The position numbers and the translations under genes were made by a program. A stretch of 51,638 nt of DNA from Desulfotomaculum sp. (GTDB taxonomy: Bacteria; Bacillota; Desulfotomaculia; Desulfotomaculales; Nap2-2B): contig DOTD01000016.1 of NCBI GenBank assembly GCA_003513005.1, positions 1-51,638 on the forward strand, in the 5' to 3' direction. How positions within the stretch are numbered: position 1 is the first letter of the stretch; the number at the start of each line of letters is the position of its first letter. Under the pieces are notes generated by a model. It worked only from the letters and a program-made list of their open reading frames with translations, did not search any database and had not been told where the DNA came from. This document shows, piece by piece, positions 44,301 through 51,638 of this stretch.

Positions 44301-47300
44301 CGGATGAACTGGCCGGTTTTTACGGTGGACTTCCCCACCGCTTCTTTGATTTTGATAACGCGCCCAAGCCTCTTTATTACCAGGTATTTTTGAATAAAGC
44401 CAAGACCGGTTTTATCGATGAACGCTTACTGCCCGAGAAAGCAGACAGTGGTTCTGAGCTTTTAGAAAACTGCCTGACCAGTATTGCGGTTTGCCTGCAA
44501 ATTTCGGAAAAAGATTTAACTGTTTTATGCAAAATCTTACCGGACGGGCATGTAACCTTTGCCAATCTCAGTTACCTGTTTGCGGCTTCACGGTTAATGC
44601 GCAAACTGAAGATTAAAGCTGAAGATTTTATTATTCTGGTTCAATTAACAGGGATTAATATACAGGAGGCGCCTCAAAAGACGCTTGATTTTGTGAAAGC
44701 AGTACGAATCTTTCAGGCTTCTCCAATAAAGGCTGCCGATCTGCAGTTTATGCTCAGGCATGATGCCTCCAATTTGCTTGACCGGGAAATAAAAGATGAA
44801 AAAGTACAAACAGTACTGGAGAAACTACAAAAAGAATTCCAGAGGGCTTTTTCAGGCAATAAATCTCCTTTCAATCCTGACTTATCCGCCGATAATCAAA
44901 AAGAAGGCCTGCAGGCGCTATTGTCCCAGTTGCCTAAATACAATGAGGACGATCCGGAAAATCCGGGGCTGAGTGAAGAAGATGTTCAAACCATGATGGG
45001 CTTTATTGACCGGCAATGGACATCAGCCGCAGACGCTAAATTAATGATTACAGCCAAACTTGGGCCATTCCTGGATACGGGTTCCATAGGAAGCATTTTA
45101 ACCTGCATAGATTCTCTGGAGGCAGCTTCTGACGCTGTCTTGGAAACAGAGCGGAATGCCCTGCTGCAAGCTTTTATGGAAGCCTTAACGGCTTACCTGT
45201 ACACAACGGATAAAAAAGCCGTACTCTCCGAGCAGCTTGCCGCTACCTTCAAGGCAGATACCGAATGTATAAACACTCTCATGGAGTACGGAAAACTGAA
45301 GCAGGCTGCGCCCGGAAACGACTTATTAAGCGAAATTTTATCCTCCGATGCCATGATCGATACCAACGATACACACTCCACACCGGTCCTGCCTTCTATA
45401 AACGCTGCCGCATTCCCGGAGCAGTTCCAGTCCCTGCGTCTGCTGCATAAACTGCTTCCCCTGGTTAGTGCTTTAGAATTGGAAAATGACGAACTGGAGT
45501 GGTACTTAAACCATAACGCTGATTTGGGATGGATGGAATTGGATGCCATTCCCTGCCAAACCGGGCAAACATCTATTGATTATCAAAAGTATGCTGATTT
45601 TACCCAATTCCTTTCCCTGGCTCAAACGCTCACTCCCGTACCTAATCCCGCCGATGCGGAAAATCCCGTTACTTTCTTCAATGTTTTGGAACTGCTCCTG
45701 CCCGGCAGCACAGTTACAGAGGAAGAGTACCTGGAAAAGTTTGCTTTGTTAATCGGTTATGATAAAGAAAATGTAACAGCGGCAGCCAATCACCTCTGTC
45801 CCGTCTTTAGCTTGGAGTATTACCGCCATGTCCAAAACTGGACAGCGATAACCACGTGCCTGGAGCACCTTCGGAAGCTGGGCTATACCGTGGAAAAGGT
45901 TCTCGCTTTGATTGATCCGGTTTTGAGCGCGGAGGAAACCAAACAGCTGCGTACATCCCTTAAATCCCGCTATGATGAAGATACCTGGCTTACTACACTC
46001 AAGGAAATAATGGACTCAATCCGCCCGCAAAAAAGAAATGCCTTGATAGCCTATCTGCTGGTCGTCAATCCCGAATTTAAAGATACCAATGATTTATATG
46101 ACCACTTCTTAATAGATGTAGAGATGGAAGCAGGTATGCCTTCGTCCAGGATTGTACAGGCACATGGCGTCGTTCAGCTTTTTGTACAGCGCTGCCTGAT
46201 GGGACTTGAACCTAAAGCAGCGGCAAATGTGGAAGATGACCCGGGCTGGGAACAGTGGAAATGGATGAAAAATTACCGTGTCTGGGAAGCCAACCGCAAG
46301 GTGTTCCTCTATCCCGAAAACTGGATTGAAGCAGAACTTAGAGATGATAAATCTTTCTTATTTACTGAAATGGAAAATGAACTGCAGCAAAATGAGCTCA
46401 CAGATTACAATGCGGAACAAGCCTTGATCAGATATCTGGAAAAGCTGGACAATATATCTTTCCTGGAAGTTGTGGCTGTATGGTACCAGGTGGATATAAA
46501 GACTATGCATGTCTTTGCCAGGACCAAAGGCGGTGATCCGGCGCTCTATTATTACCGCAGATTCGAGCAGGAACGATACTGGACACCATGGGGAAAAGTG
46601 GAACTGGACATCACCGGCAGCCACCTTTTGGCCTTTATGCGCAATCACCGTTTATACCTGGCCTGGCCGGTGTTCTCCGAAGAACCGGACCCGCAGCCGA
46701 AATACACTCTGCCCGATCAGAGTACAACGGATCCGCAGCCTGTAGACAAGCCGAAGCGTAAACTCAAGGTCCAGTTGGCCATCAGTGAATTTGCCAATCA
46801 AAAATGGCAGCCGAAAAAAATATCTGCCGACGCCATCATGACACCGGATTATTATACTTCTGATGATATACCGAGAGAGAATTTCAAGCTTTTTTACAAT
46901 GTGTTTGCCCAGCAAATTGTTATTTATAATACAATTAAATCAGAAGAGTTCGATAATGAAGTGTTGGCGGGCGCCTTTAACCTTACAGGCTGCAAAGGAT
47001 ATCCCGAACTGGCTGATTTTATCCCTGCGGCCACTCCGTTAACCTTTGATTTTCTTCCCAAGTTTACGGATACCAAATTAATTAACCAGCGTTATATAGA
47101 GACGGAAAACGTTGAAAATGACTTGGCTGTTTTAGGTGAACATTCAATACTGGCCAGCAAACAAATAGACGAATTGTTGTTACAGACTCCGGGGATATTC
47201 AGACTAACATATCCGCACCAGTTGACTATAATTGATATCCTTGCTTTCTGTTGGCCTTTTTTAATTAATTATGCCAATATGGAAAAAAACACAGCCAGTG

Positions 47301-50300
47301 TTCAAGCCATATTACGTTATGCGAAAATACCCCTGGGGACTTTGCTTCCTTATTATATGGAAGACAGCGTACATTCTTATGTTATCGTACCCGGATTCTA
47401 CGAAAAGGCAGCCCAGGTTAATAAGCCTGATGGATTAATTGGGGAAAACATCAGTATTTCCGGGTCAGGGGAGACTGAATACCAGAATATAAAACGGACA
47501 GTTTCAGATGTCCTGCAGCTGCTTGAAGATATTGTCGCTTTTATTCAAGCTTATATACAATATAAAGCAAATTCCTCTCCAACTGAGGAGCAAAAGGCTG
47601 AGCTTATTGATGACGTCCTGGAAATCGTGCATGAGTTTCAGGTTTATACCGGTTTAAAATATGGTGAGGGATTTAGGAACATGTATCACCCCCTGGTCTG
47701 TCCGCTCAGGGCAGCTTTGTATAAAGACGGAATCCCTGCCTTAATGAAGCGGGAGACACAGCGGTACATCAATCCGGATTTTAATTTTAAAAACTATTAT
47801 CAGCCCACAGCCCTTGTTCCCAAAACATACGGCATCAAAACCTTAGATAAAGAAATATTCTTTTATCCGGTCGAGGATATCGATTTTACGGTCGGCGGGA
47901 GCTACAGCTGCTACAACTGGGAGCTGTTTTTCCACCTGCCTTTTTTAGTTGCCACCCGGCTGACCCAAAATCAGAGGTACGAAGAAGCGTTGACCTGGTT
48001 CCACTTTATGTTTAATCCCACCGGGGCATTGGAAGGCCCGGCGCCGCAGAAATATTGGGTAACCAAACCGTTTTACCTTACTCACGATGAAGAATATGAA
48101 GATCAACTTATTAATAATCTGATGTATAAAGTTGCCGCTGGTACGCCTGAAATAAAAGAACTGGAAGCAGCTATCGAACAATGGCGGAACAAACCGTTTA
48201 AGCCGCATGTGGTGGCCCGTTTCAGGCCGGTGGCTTACCAGAAAGCCTTGTTGATGAAATACATCGACAATCTTACCGAATGGGGCGACTGCTTATTCAG
48301 ACAGGATACCATGGAATCGATTGCGCAGGCTACGCAAATGTATATTCTGGCCGATAAACTGCTGGGTCCCAAACCCAGAGTCGTACCACCGGTCATTAAG
48401 CAACCTTATGAAACCTATAATCAGATCAAGAACAAAATAGATTCCTTCGGCAACGCCTTGATTGAACTGGAGAATATCCTGCCCGACTTATCGGCATTGC
48501 CGGAAGGAGGAGAAGAACTGCCTCCTGCTCCAATCACCCTGTCCATGCTTTATTTCTGCATTCCCCAAAACGATAAAATACAGGAATACTGGGACCGTAT
48601 CGCTGATCGCCTGTTCAAGATTCGCCATTGTCAGAACATTGACGGGGTGGAACGAAGCCTGGCCCTATTTGCGCCGCCCATTGATCCTGGTATGCTGGTG
48701 CGGGCAGCCGCCGCAGGTCTGGATATATCGGCCGTTATTGCCGGCATGAATGCTCCGGCGCCATATTATCGCTTCAGCACACTTTCTCAAAAAGCGACTG
48801 AATTGGCTCAGGAGGTTAGAACTCTGGGCAACGCTCTGCTGCAGGCTATGGAGAAGAAAGACGCCGAGGCATTGTCTTTGCTCCGCAGCGCCCTGGAAAT
48901 TAAACTGCTGCTTATGGTTAAGGATATGAAGCAGCTTGCGATTGAGGAAGCCAAGGGACAGATCGAAGTTCTGAAGAGAACGAAGGCGGTGACTGAAGAA
49001 AGAGAGCAATATTACTCGAGTATTCAAAAGATAATTTCTAAAGAACAATTAAATCTGGATAAATTAAGCGAAGCGCAGGATTATCAACTGTCGGCTCAGA
49101 TATTGAGGACAGTTTCCGGAGCGCTGGCTCTTATTCCTGAAATACATCTGGGCGCTAATGGATTCGGTGGGTCACCGGAAGCAGTTTTTCAAACCGGAGG
49201 TATGGCGTTTTCCAAGGCTGCCGGTGCAGGAGCGGATGTGTTGAATATTCTAAGCAGCGCGGCTTCCTACGAAGCGAACAGGGCTTCTATCCTGGCCGGG
49301 TTCGACAGACGATATGATGACTGGAAACTGCAGGAACGTCTGTCTAAAAAAGAGTTGGCCCAAATAGAAAAACAAATTGCCGCAGCAGAAATAAGGAAAG
49401 ATATGGCAGAAACCGACTTGAGAAATCATGAACTGCAAATCGAAAACGCCAAGAAAACAGATGAATTTATGCGCAGCAAGTTTACCAATGTGGAGTTGTA
49501 CAACTGGATGATCGGGCAGATCACTTCAGTGTATTTCCGTTCCTATCAATTAGCGCATGATTTTGCTAAAAAAGCGGAAAAAAGTTACCAGTTTGAACTG
49601 GGCAGAGATGACACATTCATTCAATATGGTTACTGGGACAGTATGAAAAAAGGTTTGCAGACCGCCGATCATCTCCTTTACGATATAAAGCGCATGGAAA
49701 CCAGCTACCTGGATAAGAACAAGCGGGAATACGAACTTACCAAACATGTTTCGCTTGCGATACTGGATCCCCTGGCTTTAATTAAGTTCAAGTCAACGGG
49801 AGTTTGCGATTTTGATCTTCCGGAGGCTTTGTTCGATATGGATTATCCGGGGCAATATTTCAGAAGGCTGAAATCCATAAGCATCAGTTTGCCCTGCGTC
49901 ACCGGACCATATACTTCTGTGAGCGCAAAACTTTCTTTGGTAAGCAATAAGTATAGGAAGAACACAAATCCGGACAATGCTATGGGAACAGAATATGATG
50001 AGGACTTGGGCAATGATGAGCGGTTTGCATACAATCTGGGAGCTATTCAATCTATTGCCGCAAGTAATTCGCAAAACGACAGCGGCGTATTTGAACTGAA
50101 TTTCCGGGATGAGCGTTACCTGCCGTTTGAAGGCGCCGGAGCCGTCAGCAGCTGGAGACTGGAGCTTCCGCAGGAAATCAGGCAGTTTGATTACAATACA
50201 ATTGCGGACGTCATTCTGCATGTAAAATACACTGCCAGAGAAGGAGGTTCAACTCTGAGAGGGCTGGCGGAAACCACCTTGAAAGAACGCCTGGCTGAAA

Positions 50301-50680
50301 TAAAGCAAAGACTTAACCAGGAAGGCCTGCATGTCGCCATCAATTTAAAACATGACTACCCCAATGAATGGCACTTATTAAAGAAAAACGGAACCGTAGA
50401 TTTGAAAATTGATAAATTCCGGCTGCCCTACATGGCTCAAACACTGGATGCGGCCATAGAAGATGTGATTTTCATGGCCAGAGCCAAGAGTGAACCGGCC
50501 GAATTTTCGATTAGTATTAATGAGAATGATGTAGACTTCTCTTTGATATCCGACTTTTTACTCTATAAAGGAAACAGCAGTGATATTGCTTTGGACACAA
50601 TGTTTACATTATCCATGTCCGACGCTGAACAGCTGACAAATCTTGATGAACTGATGTTGATTGTGAAGTATAGTTTCTAG
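41393..50680 (+). CDS. Tc toxin TcA subunit (pore-forming, receptor-binding)
   Basis: 3095 residues; TcdA1 of Photorhabdus has about 2500. ATG follows GGGGAGG. Residues 1-110 form a transthyretin/carboxypeptidase-regulatory-like beta domain (GRITDKRNKPLANLTVCVYD). Residues 110-550 are mainly helical with no known match. VRP1 follows at about 555-650 (CEHGRSVLSPAAYLVEILEF, RRPDLGDIDL). The neuraminidase-like region lies at about 1690-1900 (RTKGGDPALYYYRRFEQERY). Then FHFMFNPTG (about 2203), long helices at about 2480-2570 and 2640-2735 flanking a hydrophobic glycine-rich tip: the translocation channel hairpin. The C-terminal TcB-binding domain follows (about 2800-3095; YPGQYFRRLKSISISLPCV, FRDERYLPFEGAGAVSSW). 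It should form a pentameric injection needle. It ends at a strong terminator. Confidence 0.93.
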   Translation: MSKAFGRITDKRNKPLANLTVCVYDRDMRSEELLGESVTDKKGRYEITWKSSRPDDITVKVFTKTKKNLLFSSGLDIVRFNASDREEINIIVDKDIKPEAADYDSVLEEINAVVRRVPLTELQENEQHRDITFLSRKTGLPAEKIEHLVVAHRLQAASKIDADFFYALLRKDTFLKSGASGSFPVRFNADVNAEILPLLYDMALVDWKIVKQDVDTAVKEMIVSSNMKKECKNNYTKLQKYKDKASAYYQNERPQKIIGLISNFILEDKISAVEKLFKENKDDLSAFLKSMSDNNVYPDAEAAGVSEISVMLGELFGYEKTIISEVKESLKINEKEDIRKLAYLNKEGWQEVLTKTADKINLAGKPLNKKVISIQASSLVRKMEKLYPTAAFSAQLGREKKSLYKNQKAIADFLTEHEDFDLQSQNLDLFLKEKQLTSETDSSMREELKTMQRVFKLVPHYGKTNALLENKVRSAYSITALGKTRFLKEVAPKAGIKEKEAKAIYRKAEQTTVASMLIAGNMQDMMRSTDLAALQKKKLPQKLEAVSQDFPNLKSLFKLKDYFACEHGRSVLSPAAYLVEILEFLDNRIVTDLTTTPKKRNCLAKEILFERRPDLGDIDLGVENAETPVPYIDLVCEQLEDAIIPDNGFIYSGVLSDGPIPDAGTVSADLLAACKAADIPLTENAQLFDTEISDPPPAVLPPIVKYLRDDKAVCKLTDLGGGSWRVKRLRQTYSAAEELDAAPEYVNGQVYQELAGAKFAFQLPFDLNHVEAKAYFSRFNISRAELMSAFQVSGSPADSGIAAEILGLTDEERDLIANPRPQISNQELYWNTPSHWDTDPVVYGGIVEYMKRLDHFLDKTGLTYDELVLLLCLNFIDPEQKLFILHNYDDPSAANPVFSSDLTKKEIANLDIAALDRIHRFLRLQKKTGLKLEVLDQIICQHSADQNHLGACLIRMAALTQIAEETGIKPDELAGFYGGLPHRFFDFDNAPKPLYYQVFLNKAKTGFIDERLLPEKADSGSELLENCLTSIAVCLQISEKDLTVLCKILPDGHVTFANLSYLFAASRLMRKLKIKAEDFIILVQLTGINIQEAPQKTLDFVKAVRIFQASPIKAADLQFMLRHDASNLLDREIKDEKVQTVLEKLQKEFQRAFSGNKSPFNPDLSADNQKEGLQALLSQLPKYNEDDPENPGLSEEDVQTMMGFIDRQWTSAADAKLMITAKLGPFLDTGSIGSILTCIDSLEAASDAVLETERNALLQAFMEALTAYLYTTDKKAVLSEQLAATFKADTECINTLMEYGKLKQAAPGNDLLSEILSSDAMIDTNDTHSTPVLPSINAAAFPEQFQSLRLLHKLLPLVSALELENDELEWYLNHNADLGWMELDAIPCQTGQTSIDYQKYADFTQFLSLAQTLTPVPNPADAENPVTFFNVLELLLPGSTVTEEEYLEKFALLIGYDKENVTAAANHLCPVFSLEYYRHVQNWTAITTCLEHLRKLGYTVEKVLALIDPVLSAEETKQLRTSLKSRYDEDTWLTTLKEIMDSIRPQKRNALIAYLLVVNPEFKDTNDLYDHFLIDVEMEAGMPSSRIVQAHGVVQLFVQRCLMGLEPKAAANVEDDPGWEQWKWMKNYRVWEANRKVFLYPENWIEAELRDDKSFLFTEMENELQQNELTDYNAEQALIRYLEKLDNISFLEVVAVWYQVDIKTMHVFARTKGGDPALYYYRRFEQERYWTPWGKVELDITGSHLLAFMRNHRLYLAWPVFSEEPDPQPKYTLPDQSTTDPQPVDKPKRKLKVQLAISEFANQKWQPKKISADAIMTPDYYTSDDIPRENFKLFYNVFAQQIVIYNTIKSEEFDNEVLAGAFNLTGCKGYPELADFIPAATPLTFDFLPKFTDTKLINQRYIETENVENDLAVLGEHSILASKQIDELLLQTPGIFRLTYPHQLTIIDILAFCWPFLINYANMEKNTASVQAILRYAKIPLGTLLPYYMEDSVHSYVIVPGFYEKAAQVNKPDGLIGENISISGSGETEYQNIKRTVSDVLQLLEDIVAFIQAYIQYKANSSPTEEQKAELIDDVLEIVHEFQVYTGLKYGEGFRNMYHPLVCPLRAALYKDGIPALMKRETQRYINPDFNFKNYYQPTALVPKTYGIKTLDKEIFFYPVEDIDFTVGGSYSCYNWELFFHLPFLVATRLTQNQRYEEALTWFHFMFNPTGALEGPAPQKYWVTKPFYLTHDEEYEDQLINNLMYKVAAGTPEIKELEAAIEQWRNKPFKPHVVARFRPVAYQKALLMKYIDNLTEWGDCLFRQDTMESIAQATQMYILADKLLGPKPRVVPPVIKQPYETYNQIKNKIDSFGNALIELENILPDLSALPEGGEELPPAPITLSMLYFCIPQNDKIQEYWDRIADRLFKIRHCQNIDGVERSLALFAPPIDPGMLVRAAAAGLDISAVIAGMNAPAPYYRFSTLSQKATELAQEVRTLGNALLQAMEKKDAEALSLLRSALEIKLLLMVKDMKQLAIEEAKGQIEVLKRTKAVTEEREQYYSSIQKIISKEQLNLDKLSEAQDYQLSAQILRTVSGALALIPEIHLGANGFGGSPEAVFQTGGMAFSKAAGAGADVLNILSSAASYEANRASILAGFDRRYDDWKLQERLSKKELAQIEKQIAAAEIRKDMAETDLRNHELQIENAKKTDEFMRSKFTNVELYNWMIGQITSVYFRSYQLAHDFAKKAEKSYQFELGRDDTFIQYGYWDSMKKGLQTADHLLYDIKRMETSYLDKNKREYELTKHVSLAILDPLALIKFKSTGVCDFDLPEALFDMDYPGQYFRRLKSISISLPCVTGPYTSVSAKLSLVSNKYRKNTNPDNAMGTEYDEDLGNDERFAYNLGAIQSIAASNSQNDSGVFELNFRDERYLPFEGAGAVSSWRLELPQEIRQFDYNTIADVILHVKYTAREGGSTLRGLAETTLKERLAEIKQRLNQEGLHVAINLKHDYPNEWHLLKKNGTVDLKIDKFRLPYMAQTLDAAIEDVIFMARAKSEPAEFSISINENDVDFSLISDFLLYKGNSSDIALDTMFTLSMSDAEQLTNLDELMLIVKYSF

Positions 50681-50737
50681 AAGGTTAGTTGCCTAAATAA
50701 ATATACAAAGACAAAAACAAACTGCTAAATAACAAAG

Positions 50738-50763
50738 CCCGGGTAAATAACCCGGGTTTTTAT
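50738..50763 (+). terminator. Rho-independent terminator of the Tc operon
   Basis: CCCGGGT (50738-50744) and ACCCGGG (50750-50756) form a perfect stem with a five-base loop, followed by five T, 58 bases after the TcA stop. Confidence 0.92.
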
Positions 50764-51068
50764 TAACCAATAAAAAGCGGGAGCAGCCGGAGGCAGTATC
50801 CCAGCTTTCGCTTCCACATGGCCCCGAGCGGGGTTACCAGCCGGGAAGGCGCCGTTTAAAACTTTTTCATAAAAACTTTAAAAGTCATGTTGACAATACG
50901 TATAATGCGTATTGCTATTAAGCCATCCAACCAAGCCCGGAAAAATATCGATACCCTGCCACAATAAAGAAATAAAGCCCAAGACAATAAACTCAATCTT
51001 GAAACAAGCAGGGCTAAAGTAAGCCTCAGCTTGTGAATGCGATATATTATAAATGGAGGTCATTCTTG
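50764..51068. other. Non-coding gap between the Tc operon and the HicB-like gene
   Basis: No gene. TTGACA at 50890 is followed by a small palindrome, AATACG-TATAATG-CGTATT (about 50896-50914), which could be a promoter with an operator for a DNA-binding antitoxin. No hicA toxin gene is visible in this gap, although it would normally sit immediately upstream of hicB. Confidence 0.4.
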
Positions 51069-51272
51069 ATGAAATTAATTTATCCTGCCTGCTTTTATAC
51101 TTGCGAAGAAGGAGGGTATACTGTCATTTTCCCCGATTTGCCGGGGTGCATAACCGAAGGCGATACCTTAACTGACGCTATCGACATGGCTATTGACGCA
51201 GCTTCTGGATGGTTACTGGATGAAGTAGAAAATAATAAACCAATACCCAGGTCTCCGGCAAAGTCACACTAA
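51069..51272 (+). CDS. HicB-like antitoxin N-terminal domain
   Basis: 67 residues. ATG at 51069 with GGAGGT eight bases upstream. The sequence YPACFYTCEEGGYTVIFPDL then PGCITEGDTLTDAIDMAIDA is the conserved HicB fold of degenerate RNase-H type. Typical HicB proteins add a C-terminal DNA-binding domain; this one stops at PRSPAKSH. It may be an orphan short HicB, or a truncated one, as mobile-element sequence follows at once. Confidence 0.7.
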   Translation: MKLIYPACFYTCEEGGYTVIFPDLPGCITEGDTLTDAIDMAIDAASGWLLDEVENNKPIPRSPAKSH

Positions 51273-51493
51273 ATACCAATTAGTGACAGAGCAAGTTCGC
51301 GATTCCACCCCAGTTTACGTAAGCTGGCGGCAATATTCTTAAATCCATGCAGATGCAAAAGACTAAGGAGCCGCGATAAATTAATGTGATAGGGGTTGAC
51401 AATTTGATGGCGTGGTTGTATCATAGCGTTGGGGTGATAGGTTACGGAGCCACGATGGAACCCGCCATTTTGGATCGGAGATCGTCTTTTCAC
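51269..51493 (-). other. Unassigned minus-strand ORF next to mobile-element remnant
   Basis: 74 codons ending in YHINLSRLLSLLHLHGFKN and AASLRKLGWNRELALSLIGI. The composition looks protein-like and might be the tail of a transposase, but I recognise no family. It overlaps the DUF4338 remnant on the other strand at its 5' end, so at most one of the two frames is real there. Confidence 0.25.
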
Positions 51494-51638
51494 AGAAAAG
51501 GATCTTGAATTGATCCGTTGGACGACAGAACGCTTTCCGGGCTTGAGCCGGATGGAACTGGCTTTGACTTTATGCTTTGAACCTGCCGTGGAAAGCGCCG
51601 GGCGGACAATTGCGCCTTCATGGGTGCTTGGAGGTGTT
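51465..51638 (+). pseudogene. DUF4338 (DruA/transposase-like) N-terminal fragment, frameshifted, runs off the window
   Basis: The frame gives LFTEKDLELIRWTTERFPGL then SRMELALTLC, typical of the N-terminal helix-turn-helix of DUF4338 proteins (mobile-element transposase-like proteins related to DruA). At about 51577 it leaves the family; a one-base shift restores it (NLPWKAPGGQLRLHGCLEV, matching the WxxPxGxLxxxxC pattern). No start codon is found upstream in frame. The right end is cut by the window. Confidence 0.55.

Noticed and set aside
33680..50680. Phage-tail-like contractile injection system or ordinary contact-dependent RHS toxin
   Set aside because: No sheath, baseplate, VgrG or PAAR genes are present; the SpvB plus TcdB-middle domains and the TcA partner with a TcB-binding domain point to a Tc toxin.
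1..51638. CRISPR array, tRNA or rRNA genes
   Set aside because: No regularly spaced repeats of 24-48 bases and no tRNA- or rRNA-like segments were noticed on either strand. The tandem repeats found are short, have two units and no spacers.

Overview
The window looks like a chromosomal piece of an anaerobic, spore-forming, syntroph- or sulfate-reducer-like Firmicute (Clostridia, Peptococcaceae; Pelotomaculum/Desulfotomaculum-like). This is inferred from strong AGGAGG-type ribosome sites, a GerMN spore-germination fragment, a Kdp remnant, a CoA-disulfide-reductase-like flavoprotein with a rhodanese tail, B12 and c-di-GMP riboswitches, and an archaeal-type thymidylate synthase. No species can be named from sequence alone.

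Layout. (1) 410-6329, minus strand: a tight four-gene cassette with an uncharacterised coiled-coil protein, two P-loop ATPases of BrxD/DUF2791 type, and a UPF1-like SF1 helicase with a C-terminal topoisomerase-type zinc finger. It resembles the architecture of a defence or stress system but matches none I can name. (2) 6403-11355: a graveyard of internally deleted genes (PAS-GGDEF, GerMN-Gmad2, kdpB, kdpA, DhaL-DegV) with short dispersed repeats; only kdpF looks whole. (3) 11329-16138: NADH-oxidase/CoA-disulfide-reductase-like protein carrying a 19-residue tandem duplication, a small membrane protein, a metallo-beta-lactamase-fold hydrolase and an MFS exporter. (4) 16349-21616: sigma-A promoter, cobalamin riboswitch and terminator upstream of metE, followed by dUTPase, an uncharacterised protein and a nitronate-monooxygenase-like enzyme. 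(5) 22005-28149: polysaccharide deacetylase, a PDZ-less HtrA protease abutting the last 50 residues of an acyl-CoA ligase, a DUF2062 protein, UDP-glucose dehydrogenase and a three-PAS GGDEF protein. (6) 28150-30400: mostly non-coding, with an apparently orphaned c-di-GMP-I riboswitch (promoter, aptamer and terminator all visible), then two genes truncated against each other. (7) 30795-33180: thymidylate synthase, thiE and thiM.

(8) 33680-50680 is the highlight: two huge uninterrupted ORFs 42 bases apart, with good ribosome sites and a shared strong terminator. They encode a complete Tc (ABC-type toxin complex) injection machine: a natural TcB-TcC fusion (2556 aa: SpvB, FG-GAP-like repeats, TcdB-middle, RHS cage, RHS core, about 350 aa of unrecognised cargo) followed by TcA (3095 aa: transthyretin-like N-terminus, VRP1, neuraminidase-like region, pore-forming helical hairpin, TcB-binding domain). 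All three Tc components are thus made from two genes. Their intact 17 kb stands out in a neighbourhood where many genes carry deletion scars. (9) The right edge holds a short HicB-like protein and a frameshifted DUF4338 (DruA/transposase-like) fragment, signs of mobile DNA.

The most interesting candidates are the Tc locus with its unknown cargo domain, the four-gene helicase/ATPase cassette, the unusual density of intragenic deletions, and the c-di-GMP riboswitch with no surviving target.
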